A stretch of DNA of 64,000 bases from Candidatus Gastranaerophilales bacterium. Its GTDB lineage: Bacteria; Cyanobacteriota; Vampirovibrionia; Gastranaerophilales; Gastranaerophilaceae. The notes under the pieces are model-generated. The model was not told the DNA's origin. It saw only the letters and a list, made by a program, of their open reading frames with translations, and made no database searches. A program made the translations under genes and the position numbers. The DNA is taken from assembly GCA_017461425.1 (NCBI GenBank), contig JAFTXY010000012.1:1-64000 (forward strand), given 5' to 3'. The first letter of the stretch is position 1. Each line of letters starts with the position of its first letter. Shown in pieces: positions 23,079 through 30,789 of the stretch.

Positions 23079-24794
23079 TTGAGAGAGAAGATTTATAATA
23101 AATTTGATAGACGTATTGGATGTTTACAGTCTATTTTTTATATTACATGTGCAGCATTAGTTTTATATTTATTTTTACTACAAGTTTTTGATATTAGACA
23201 TTGTAAAAACAAAGCAAAATCTCAGCGGGCTTCAAAAATGTATGTTTTAAGAGGCGAAATCGTTGATAGATATGGTTTTAAACTTGCTGCTGATAAAACA
23301 ACATTTGTTTTATATGCACACCCTGCATATTATGATTATTCACCATCAGAATTGGCTGAAATTTTGGCACCTTATGTTAAAATTCCTGTTGGTGAATTAA
23401 CAAGAAAACTTTCTCAGACTGATAAAAAAATTATTATGGTAAAACGTGATTTAGATAGAAAAACAGTTAGAGAAATCAAGAAAAAAGGCTTGAGAGAGCT
23501 TTCTTATGAAGTAAAGAACAAACGTGTTTATCCGCAAGGTACGCTTGCTTCTCATGTTTTGGGCTTTTACAATCCAAACGCCGATACAGCTGGCGGTATT
23601 GAATATAAAGCTAAAGAATATTTAGAGTATGCTGACAAAACAATTACATACGAAAAAGCACCTAATGGCGATATTATTTATAATATTAGTATTGACCCTG
23701 CTGATGTTTCAGCTCCCGTAAAAGGTAAAACTCTAACTCTTACAATCGACAGCGCTGTTCAGCATGTTTGCGAAAAATATCTTTTAAAAGCTATTCAAAA
23801 ATTTAGAGCGCCTCGTGCGGCTGCAATTGTTATTGATCCTAAAACCGGTGAAATATTAGCTCTCGCTGTTGCTCCAAATTATGATCCAAATGAATATAAT
23901 AAATATTCTATGCAAGAGATGAAGAACTGGGCAATTACCGATGTTTTCCCTCCTGGTTCAACATTTAAAATAATTACTGTTGCATCAGGTTTTATGAATA
24001 AAAAAATCAACAAAAATTCCAGAATCCATGATACCGGCAAAATGAAAATTGGCTGGTGGGATGTTGTAAACTATGATTACAAATCCAAAGGCGCTCCTGG
24101 GATGATTGATTTAGTTTATTTATTTGAACATTCATCTAATATTGGTTCTATTAAAATTTCTCAAATGATGAGTGAAAAAGAATTTTATGATAGTTTAAAA
24201 ATGTTCAATTTTGGTGAAAAAACAGGAATTGACTTACCTGGTGAATCAGCCGGCTTATTGCCAGATGTTAAACGTTGGGACGTTGCCACTCAGGGTGCTA
24301 TGGGCTATGGATATGGAGCTTCAACAACCGTTATACAAATGGCTGCAGCAATTTCTGCTATCGCTAATAATGGCGTTTGGATTACTCCTCATATTATTAA
24401 ATATTCTCCTGAAGAAGCTGAAACAAAAATTGTTAAAAGAAGAATTCTGGAAGAACAAGACGCTAAAGATATTACTCAGCTTTTAGTTAAATCTATGGAA
24501 AATGGAAAAAGTCCTGCAAAAATGGATGATTTTTATATTGCTGCAAAAACTGGCACTTCAAGAAAACCAAACTCTAGCGGAACAGGTTATTCCAATAAAT
24601 TATACACATCTATGGTTGGTTATTTCCCTGCAACAGACCCAAGAGCGGTTTTATATGTAATTGTAGATTCTCCATCAGGGGAAGGAATTTGGGGTTCAAC
24701 TGTTGCTGCACCAATCTTTAAAGAAATTTCAACAGAATTGGTCAGAATTTTAAATTTAACACCAGATAAAGTATCAAAAAAATCAAAAAAATAA
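23079..24794 (+). CDS. ftsI: Septal peptidoglycan transpeptidase (penicillin-binding protein)
   Basis: This 571-residue class B PBP crosslinks septal peptidoglycan. It has an N-terminal membrane helix (about 18-35) and a dimerisation domain with R-G-E-I-V-D-R-Y-G near 58. The transpeptidase motifs are P-G-S-T-F-K (SxxK near 294), S-S-N near 350 and K-T-G near 490. The start is a TTG; a nearby ATG at 23074 runs out of frame to a stop. Order rsmH-ftsL-ftsI-murE supports FtsI rather than an elongation PBP2. A BlaI-type regulator three genes upstream makes beta-lactam-linked control worth testing. Confidence 0.92.
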   Translation: MREKIYNKFDRRIGCLQSIFYITCAALVLYLFLLQVFDIRHCKNKAKSQRASKMYVLRGEIVDRYGFKLAADKTTFVLYAHPAYYDYSPSELAEILAPYVKIPVGELTRKLSQTDKKIIMVKRDLDRKTVREIKKKGLRELSYEVKNKRVYPQGTLASHVLGFYNPNADTAGGIEYKAKEYLEYADKTITYEKAPNGDIIYNISIDPADVSAPVKGKTLTLTIDSAVQHVCEKYLLKAIQKFRAPRAAAIVIDPKTGEILALAVAPNYDPNEYNKYSMQEMKNWAITDVFPPGSTFKIITVASGFMNKKINKNSRIHDTGKMKIGWWDVVNYDYKSKGAPGMIDLVYLFEHSSNIGSIKISQMMSEKEFYDSLKMFNFGEKTGIDLPGESAGLLPDVKRWDVATQGAMGYGYGASTTVIQMAAAISAIANNGVWITPHIIKYSPEEAETKIVKRRILEEQDAKDITQLLVKSMENGKSPAKMDDFYIAAKTGTSRKPNSSGTGYSNKLYTSMVGYFPATDPRAVLYVIVDSPSGEGIWGSTVAAPIFKEISTELVRILNLTPDKVSKKSKK

Positions 24795-24836
24795 TATTTT
24801 TGGTAAAATATTAATACTGGGCGAGAGGAATTGATA

Positions 24837-26294
24837 ATGGAATTAAATAATATAATTAAAAATATAAAAGTTAAAGAAGTTTTAAATTACAAAGATATAG
24901 ATATTAAAGGTATTTCTTATAATTCAAATACGATTAATTCTCATGAAATTTTTGTATGTTTAAAAGGTGAACATGTTGATGGACATAATTTTGCACAAAG
25001 TGCTTTTGAAAAAGGCGCTGTGGCTTTAATGTGTGAAAAACCGTTAAATATCGAAATTCCACAACTTATTGTTGAATCAACGCAAGAAAGCATTGCTGAT
25101 TTAGCGGCAGTATTTTTCCATCATCCATCTCGTGAATTGAATTTAATTGGTGTTACAGGAACTAATGGTAAGACGACTGTTGCGCATTTGGTACAGAAAA
25201 TATTCGAACAAAATTCAAAAAAATGTGCTTTAATTGGCACTTTGGGATATAAATTGTCTTCAAAGGATGATTATCTTGAAGCAAAACATACAACTCCGCA
25301 AGCACCTCAGATGCAGCAGACTTTGCAAACAATTTTAAAAGCCGATGTTTTAAATGTTATTACCGAGGTTTCAAGCCATGCTCTTGAACAATTTAGAGTT
25401 AAAAATTGTGAATTTAATACAGCAGTTTTCACAAATTTAACTCAAGATCATCTTGATTATCATATAACTATGGATAATTACTTTAATGCTAAATCTAAAT
25501 TGTTTAAAACGCTAAAAGAAGGTAATAATGCAATAATCAACCTTGATGATAAATATGCTAAAAGATTTATAGAAGTTATTGATAAAGATGTTAATATTTT
25601 AACTTATGGTGTTAAAAATAATTCTGATGTTCAAGCAAAAAATATCGAATTTTTACCAGATGGCGTTTCATTTGATTGTTGCTATAAGAATGAAATTGTT
25701 AATTTAAAATTACATTTAAATGGGATGTTTTCTGTTTATAATTGTCTTGCATCAATTGCTGTTGGGCTTGTAAATAATATTTCTTTAGCAACCATTAAAG
25801 AAGCATTAGAAGTTACAAGAAGTGTTGCGGGTAGATTTGAAATTGTTTTAACTAGTCCTATGGTAATTGTCGATTATGCACATACTCCAGATGGTTTGGA
25901 AAATATTTTGCGTGCAGCAAGAGAATTAACTCCAAAGGATGGAAATTTAATTTGTATGTTTGGATGTGGCGGAAATAGGGATTGCACAAAAAGACCAAAA
26001 ATGGGCAAAATTGCACAACAATTATGCGATAAAATAATTATTACATCTGATAATCCTCGTCAAGAAGACCCTCAGCAAATTATTACTGACATTCTTTCTG
26101 GATTAACGTTAATTAACCCTAAAACTGTTTTTGTAGAAGCCGATAGGCATCTTGCAATTAAACTTTTGAAAGATTTATCTGGCGAAAATGATGTTTTAGT
26201 TCTTGCTGGAAAAGGTCATGAAAATTATCAAATCCTAGGCGATAAAACAATTTATTTTGACGATAGAGAAGAAGTTTTAAAGATTTTTCAGTAA
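24837..26294 (+). CDS. murE: UDP-MurNAc-tripeptide synthetase, probably meso-DAP-adding
   Basis: This 485-residue Mur ligase uses ATP to add the third residue to UDP-MurNAc-L-Ala-D-Glu. It has the P-loop G-V-T-G-T-N-G-K-T-T near 104-113, T-T-P near 146, and S-S-H-A-L near 180. Further on are D-Y-A-H-T-P-D-G-L near 345 and the C-terminal S-D-N-P-R motif near 406, the sequence typical of meso-diaminopimelate ligases. I use the ATG at 24837 with GAGAGGAA upstream rather than the TTG 6 bases earlier. It ends the division run; murF and mraY do not follow. Confidence 0.93.
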   Translation: MELNNIIKNIKVKEVLNYKDIDIKGISYNSNTINSHEIFVCLKGEHVDGHNFAQSAFEKGAVALMCEKPLNIEIPQLIVESTQESIADLAAVFFHHPSRELNLIGVTGTNGKTTVAHLVQKIFEQNSKKCALIGTLGYKLSSKDDYLEAKHTTPQAPQMQQTLQTILKADVLNVITEVSSHALEQFRVKNCEFNTAVFTNLTQDHLDYHITMDNYFNAKSKLFKTLKEGNNAIINLDDKYAKRFIEVIDKDVNILTYGVKNNSDVQAKNIEFLPDGVSFDCCYKNEIVNLKLHLNGMFSVYNCLASIAVGLVNNISLATIKEALEVTRSVAGRFEIVLTSPMVIVDYAHTPDGLENILRAARELTPKDGNLICMFGCGGNRDCTKRPKMGKIAQQLCDKIIITSDNPRQEDPQQIITDILSGLTLINPKTVFVEADRHLAIKLLKDLSGENDVLVLAGKGHENYQILGDKTIYFDDREEVLKIFQ

Positions 26295-26295
26295 G

Positions 26296-26460
26296 TTAAA
26301 ATAAATCCTCTATATGTTCAGGATTATAATTTTCTTTATTTGCGTTAGCATCCATCGCATCTTGTAATATATGCGCTTTAGCTAAAATCTTTGCAGCATC
26401 GCTCTCTAATAAAGGATTTTTAATATCGCCAAGTTTTTCATGTAATTCTTGGCTTTTTGT
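26296..26460 (-). pseudogene. C-terminal remnant of an unknown gene
   Basis: The minus strand is open for 54 codons between a TAG at 26463-26461 and a TAA at 26298-26296. The predicted peptide (S-Q-E-L-H-E-K-L-G-D-I-K-N-P-L-L-E-S-D-A-A-K-I-L start; ending E-H-I-E-D-L-F) is well-formed helix, yet the only ATG lies 18 codons before the end and has no ribosome site. It looks like the 3' end of a gene whose front part was lost. It abuts the murE stop. Confidence 0.45.
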
Positions 26461-26581
26461 CTAAAAGTATATAAAAGATTTTATTAAAAAGTTTTAGAAG
26501 AAATATAAAAGTACCCGAAAAGTACACGAAATTTAAAAATATTAATAAAAATAAATTTATCAAATGCCTCTAAATACAGAC

Positions 26582-26612
26582 AAAAAAAATGTTTGAGCTT
26601 AGTCAAACATTT
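26582..26612 (-). terminator. Strong minus-strand terminator in the gap
   Basis: A perfect 10-bp stem (AAATGTTTGA / TCAAACATTT) with a 6-base loop is followed on the minus strand by a run of T residues. There is no intact minus-strand gene before it for it to serve, which points to a short non-coding transcript. Confidence 0.75.
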
Positions 26613-26750
26613 ATAAACACGAGGATATCAAGAGAGAGAGTAAAATACTTGGTTTATTATCCCCTTATATTAACTTCATAATAATCATTGTTTAATTTCT
26701 AGTGCCTAGATTATTTTCTATACAATATAATCCTTGTTCCCTACTCTTAT
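26613..26750 (-). ncRNA. Candidate structured small RNA
   Basis: The region has no coding frame but ends at the strong terminator at 26612-26582. On the minus strand AGAGTA (about 26747-26742) can pair with TACTCT (26642-26637), enclosing about 100 nt that contains ATTGT/ACAAT and a perfect TCTAG-GCA-CTAGA hairpin, giving a rod-like fold. An AT-rich TATATAAG just upstream of the 5' arm could be a -10 box. A 6S-like RNA is one thought but I cannot match its consensus. Confidence 0.35.
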
Positions 26751-26839
26751 ATAAAGTATTTTTTTCTTTAGAAATTTACTTTTTTCTTTCATTATGTTAA
26801 CAAAACTTAATATCTTAATTGTTAAAATATGATAAAAAC

Positions 26840-26868
26840 CTGCCAAGATTGGGTTTCTCGGCTAAAAT
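26840..26868 (+). promoter_or_regulatory. Leaderless promoter of the GT-C-like gene
   Basis: CTGCCA (26840-26845), 17 bases, TAAAAT (26863-26868), then 6 bases to the ATG at 26875. No ribosome site precedes that ATG. Confidence 0.5.
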
Positions 26869-26874
26869 TTGGGT

Positions 26875-28479
26875 ATGAAAATAGATTTAAAATTTAAGTT
26901 TAATAATATAAAAGGTTTTGTGTTTTATTGTGCCTTTTTTCTTCTTATTACTGCGTTTTCAATACAATTTAATGCTCTTGATAATGATGTTTGGTCACGT
27001 TTAATAATGGGAAAACATGTTGTGCAAACGCACAATGTAATGTTTCAAGATATTATTTCATTTACAAATACTCATACATGGTTTGATCCAGAATGGTTGT
27101 CAAGCGCTTTTTTGTACTTTATTCAAGATAAATTTGGAATTTTGGGTTTGTCTTTTTTAAAAATAATTTCTATTTTTTTAATGTTTGTTTTACTTGTTGA
27201 ATGCATTAAAAGACTTGCCAATGATTATAAATTTGAATATAGTATACTTGTTTTTTTATTGTTCATCTTGTTATTTAAAGATTGTGGATTTATTTATTTT
27301 TTAAGATGCCAGTTTGTAACTTTTTGGTTTTTTATTTTATGGATTTTTTTGCTTGAAAAAGTGCGCAATGGAAACGATAAATTGTTATATTTTTTTCCTT
27401 TAATTATGCTTTTTTGGCTTAATCTTCACGGTGGAGCAATTGCTGGAATAGGGGTTTTGATTTTATATTGTATTGGTGAATTTCTAAATAAAAAATCTGT
27501 AAAAAAATATTTACTAACATTGATTTTCTGTGGTTTAGTTTTTTTAATTAATCCTTGGGGTGCTGATTACTTAGAATTTATTATGCATAGTGCAAATCTT
27601 GATAGAAGTTGGATTATGGAATGGCAATCGCCGTTCGATTCTCCTTTTTTACGTTTAAATAAATTTATTGGTGCCAGATTATTTTTCATATTTGCTTTTG
27701 CAATTTATTTATTTGAGTTAATTTTGAATAAACAAACTTTTAAAACATTTGATAAAACTAAATTTCTTGTGTTTATGGTTGTTAGCTATTTGGCCGCTGC
27801 ACATTTAAAACATTTGGTTTTATTTTTTATTGTTACTTTTATGTATTTTTATTGGTATTTTTGTTTATTTTTTAAAAAACTTTTTGAAAAAATATTTTGT
27901 GTTTTTAAATTCTTAATGAGTTACCAAAAGCAAATAACTTCTTTTTGGATTTTCTTGGCATATTTTTTAATGTTTTCATATTCAATTCTTGCATTACTTG
28001 CTTTTCCAATAAGAGATAGTCATAAAGCATTATATTTAAATAATTTTCCTGTTTATCCGATGCAATTTTTAATCGAAAACAATATAAAAGGCAAGATTTT
28101 TAGTGTTTTTTCGATTTCTGCTTATGTTGGATATAAAGGTTATCCAAATTTAAAAATTTATATGGATGGCAGACAAGAGCAAGTTTATGATTTAAAAACG
28201 TTTGATGAGGGTATGTTTTTTTTAAATTGGTCTGGAGATTATCCTCAAGTTATTATTGATAAATATTCGCCTGATATATTCTTGCTTGAAAATGATTGGA
28301 AGGTTATTTATAAATTTTTTGAAAATAATCCAAAATATAAATTAATTTATAAAGATAAAATATTTTCAATTTATACTAAAACTCAACTTGTAAAATTTGG
28401 TTATATAAAACCAGAAAAAGACGATGAAAAAATGTATAGAGAAATTTTTGATACAAATATAGATTTTAAAAAGGATTAA
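26875..28479 (+). CDS. Multi-pass membrane protein, GT-C glycosyltransferase-like
   Basis: This 534-residue protein has roughly nine to eleven hydrophobic helices over residues 10-380 and a soluble C-terminal domain. The first extracytoplasmic loop holds acidic residues (D-N-D-V-W-S-R) and W-F-D-P-E-W-L-S-S near 63-71, the style of polyprenyl-phosphate-dependent GT-C enzymes. It is followed after one base by a polyprenyl-phosphate sugar synthase, which would make its donor. I infer a sugar transferase acting outside the inner membrane; a pure membrane protein of another role is possible. The start is ATG 26875, without Shine-Dalgarno. Confidence 0.6.
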   Translation: MKIDLKFKFNNIKGFVFYCAFFLLITAFSIQFNALDNDVWSRLIMGKHVVQTHNVMFQDIISFTNTHTWFDPEWLSSAFLYFIQDKFGILGLSFLKIISIFLMFVLLVECIKRLANDYKFEYSILVFLLFILLFKDCGFIYFLRCQFVTFWFFILWIFLLEKVRNGNDKLLYFFPLIMLFWLNLHGGAIAGIGVLILYCIGEFLNKKSVKKYLLTLIFCGLVFLINPWGADYLEFIMHSANLDRSWIMEWQSPFDSPFLRLNKFIGARLFFIFAFAIYLFELILNKQTFKTFDKTKFLVFMVVSYLAAAHLKHLVLFFIVTFMYFYWYFCLFFKKLFEKIFCVFKFLMSYQKQITSFWIFLAYFLMFSYSILALLAFPIRDSHKALYLNNFPVYPMQFLIENNIKGKIFSVFSISAYVGYKGYPNLKIYMDGRQEQVYDLKTFDEGMFFLNWSGDYPQVIIDKYSPDIFLLENDWKVIYKFFENNPKYKLIYKDKIFSIYTKTQLVKFGYIKPEKDDEKMYREIFDTNIDFKKD

Positions 28480-28480
28480 A

Positions 28481-29176
28481 ATGAATACACTTGTTATAAT
28501 TCCAACTTACAATGAAGCTGAAAATATTGATAAAATTATCCCTGAAATATTTAAATATGCAAATGTTTCAATTCTTGTTGTGGACGATAATTCATCTGAT
28601 GGCACAAGTGAAATTGTTCAAAACCTGCAATCGCAATTTAATAATCTTTTTTTATTAAATAGAAAAGCTAAATTAGGGCTTGCAAGCGCATATATTGATG
28701 GTTTTAAATATGGAATCGAAAAGGGTTTTGATTCTTTTGTGCAAATGGATGCGGATTTTTCGCATAATCCAATTTATTTAAAAGATATGATAAATAATCT
28801 AGAAAATAATGATGTTGTAATTGCTTCAAGGAATATAAAAGGTGGAAATGTTGTTGGATGGGGATTTTTGAGAAATTTTATTTCCAAAGGCGGGTCTTTA
28901 TATTCTAGAATTATCTTAAATTGTCCTATCATGGATTTAACAGGCGGATTTAATGGCTGGAAAAAAGATATTTTAGAAAAAATTAATTTAGATTCTATAA
29001 TTTCAAAAGGTTATTCTTTTCAAATTGAAATGAAATATAAAGCTTTTAAAAACAAAGCAAAAATAAAAGAATTTCCAATTATTTTTGAAGACAGAAAGTA
29101 TGGTAATTCAAAAATGAGTAAAGCTATATTTTTAGAAGCTCTTATAAATATCATTAAGATCAGGTTTATACGATAA
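28481..29176 (+). CDS. Polyprenol-phosphate sugar synthase (DPM1-like, GT2)
   Basis: This 231-residue GT-A enzyme should move a sugar from a nucleotide donor to a polyprenyl phosphate on the cytoplasmic side. It shows I-I-P-T-Y-N-E-A-E-N-I near 5-15, V-V-D-D-N-S-S-D-G-T near 34-43, G-L-A-S-A-Y-I-D-G-F, the metal-binding M-D-A-D-F-S-H near 88-94, D-L-T-G-G-F-N-G-W and the late D-R-K-Y-G-N-S-K-M. It has no C-terminal membrane helices, as in the bacterial mannose-type enzymes. It is coupled to the upstream GT-C-like gene and overlaps the converging methyltransferase gene by 45 bases. Confidence 0.88.
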   Translation: MNTLVIIPTYNEAENIDKIIPEIFKYANVSILVVDDNSSDGTSEIVQNLQSQFNNLFLLNRKAKLGLASAYIDGFKYGIEKGFDSFVQMDADFSHNPIYLKDMINNLENNDVVIASRNIKGGNVVGWGFLRNFISKGGSLYSRIILNCPIMDLTGGFNGWKKDILEKINLDSIISKGYSFQIEMKYKAFKNKAKIKEFPIIFEDRKYGNSKMSKAIFLEALINIIKIRFIR

Positions 29177-30001
29177 TACTTTTTCTTTTGATATTTGTTT
29201 TAAATTTGGATTTTGGTTTATATTAGCTTCGTTTAGATATATTTTAAAATTATCTTTATGTGGTTTTTGAAATATCCATGGCATTGCCCTATATGGTTGC
29301 TTGAAACCCTGGAGTTGAAGAAGTTCTTCATATTTTTCATATTCTTGTGAATTTAATGATAATAATCCGCTTGGTTTTAAAATTGTGTAAAATCCATTTA
29401 TTGTTTGTCGTAATGTTTGCAAGTTGTCTATATGATATAAAACATATCTGCATAAAATCAAATCTTGAGAATTTTCTTCTTCAGTTGTTCCTAAATCGCT
29501 TATGTTTCTTGCTTCAAAAGAGCAGTTCATAAACTCGCCATCTTTTGCTTCCCATCTAGATTCATTTTTGGGGCTTTTTTCAAACATTGCTTTAAACATG
29601 CTTGTAACTTTTGCTCTGTAATTCTGTTTATATTTATCTTCAACGCTTATGTATTCTTCTTCTAGGGCATCAAGCGTGTATACACCTTCTTTTGCTACTT
29701 CAATTGCTAATGGAGATATATCCACACCTTTTATTCTTGCGTTTATTCCATATGCTCTGCATGCTGTTGCAAATGTGTATACTTCTTCACCATAAGAGCA
29801 ACCTGCAGACAATATATTAACGGGTGAATTTTTTCTTTGCATTAACATAATTAATGCTTCGTCTGTTGGTTCTCCGCATTGCGAATATCTAAAAAATCTT
29901 GTAGTGTGGTTCCATTTTGTATCTTCTTCAACTTCTTCTATTCTTATCGGATGAAGAGCTTTGAATGGAATATATGAAATGTTGTTTATCTTTGGTATCA
30001 T
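29132..30001 (-). CDS. CheR-type methyltransferase, tagged, copy 3
   Basis: This 289-residue SAM methyltransferase carries the leader MIPKINNISYIPFKAL (F13-K-A15), then T-R-F-F-R-Y near 34-39 (CheR T-x-F-F-R), I-L-S-A-G-C-S-Y-G-E-E near 63-73 (SAM loop), V-D-I-S and L-I-L-C-R-Y-V-L-Y-H (near 181-190). CheR methylates chemoreceptor glutamates, but the CheR N-terminal helical domain is missing and no receptor gene is near, so the substrate is unknown. It is last in a three-gene unit; starts and stops overlap by 4 bases. No ribosome site is seen, so coupling is likely. Confidence 0.78.
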   Translation of the reverse strand: MIPKINNISYIPFKALHPIRIEEVEEDTKWNHTTRFFRYSQCGEPTDEALIMLMQRKNSPVNILSAGCSYGEEVYTFATACRAYGINARIKGVDISPLAIEVAKEGVYTLDALEEEYISVEDKYKQNYRAKVTSMFKAMFEKSPKNESRWEAKDGEFMNCSFEARNISDLGTTEEENSQDLILCRYVLYHIDNLQTLRQTINGFYTILKPSGLLSLNSQEYEKYEELLQLQGFKQPYRAMPWIFQKPHKDNFKIYLNEANINQNPNLKQISKEKVLSYKPDLNDIYKSF

Positions 30002-30789
30002 TTTTTGCTTTCGTATTTTGCTAGTTCATAATAGTATGAGTTCATTGTCGGGGTATTTATTTTTTTAAATATCCAAGGATATTTCTCGTATGGCTGTATA
30101 AAGCCATAGTATTGTAATCTATTTTCATAGTCTTTATATTCATGTTTATTAAGACATAAAATTCCATTTGGTTTTAGAACATTGTAAAATCCTTTAACTG
30201 TTTTATCGAGCTGTGTTTCGTTTTCAATATGATATAATACATATCTGCATAAAATTAAATCTTGCGAATTTTTTTCAAATAAATCCCCTATATTTGAAAC
30301 ATCCTCTTGTTTAAAATCGCAATTCAACAAATGCATTTTCTTTTTGTCGTATATTGGTTGTTCGGTTCTATTCCATTTGAAATTTTTTGCAAATTCTTCT
30401 TGGGCTCTTTTTTGATAATCACCTGCGTTTGGATGATATAAAGTCAAATAGTCAATTTCTGTTGTATCTAGTTTGTAATGTCCTTTTTTTGCTCCCTTTA
30501 TTGCAACTTTAGAGCAATCTATTCCTGTTATTTTTGCCTTTATGCCATAGCTATCGCACATCATTGCCCAACTATATGCTTCTTCGCCATATGAGCAACC
30601 TGCTGATATTATATTTAATTTTTTATTTTTGTTTTTTGCAAATTCTTTGATTAAAAATTCATCAGAATCATCACCAAAAAGAGTGTATCTATAAAACAAT
30701 GTTGTATGATTTAGTGTGGTATGATTTTTCCATTCTTCATTTTTTTTGTGCAATGCACAAAATGAAATATTATTTATTGAGGGTATCAT
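29998..30789 (-). CDS. CheR-type methyltransferase, tagged, copy 2
   Basis: This 263-residue paralogue starts MIPSINNISFCAL (F10-C-A12) and keeps the same blocks: T-L-F-Y-R-Y, I-I-S-A-G-C-S-Y-G-E-E-A, G-I-D-C-S and D-L-I-L-C-R-Y-V-L-Y-H-I, ending in a W-I-F-K-K segment shared by all three copies (Y-P-W-I-F or M-P-W-I-F). The first residues are nearly identical to copy 3 while the bodies are well diverged, so the leader seems under selection. It overlaps both neighbours by 4 bases. Confidence 0.78.
   Translation of the reverse strand: MIPSINNISFCALHKKNEEWKNHTTLNHTTLFYRYTLFGDDSDEFLIKEFAKNKNKKLNIISAGCSYGEEAYSWAMMCDSYGIKAKITGIDCSKVAIKGAKKGHYKLDTTEIDYLTLYHPNAGDYQKRAQEEFAKNFKWNRTEQPIYDKKKMHLLNCDFKQEDVSNIGDLFEKNSQDLILCRYVLYHIENETQLDKTVKGFYNVLKPNGILCLNKHEYKDYENRLQYYGFIQPYEKYPWIFKKINTPTMNSYYYELAKYESKK

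Larger units (their letters stand above)
26295..26874. other. 580-bp gap without an intact gene
   Basis: Between murE and the GT-C-like gene I see a 54-codon remnant on the minus strand (26296-26460) and a short AT-rich stretch with an imperfect repeat (AAAGTACCCGAAA and AAAGTACACGAAA at about 26507-26531). A minus-strand terminator and candidate small RNA follow (26582-26750), and then the predicted promoter of the next gene. No intact coding frame is visible on either strand. Confidence 0.7.

Noticed and set aside
26613-26750. Assignment of the gap RNA as 6S, tmRNA, SRP RNA or RNase P RNA
   Set aside because: I could not find the diagnostic sequence motifs of any of these; only a rod-like fold and a terminator are visible.
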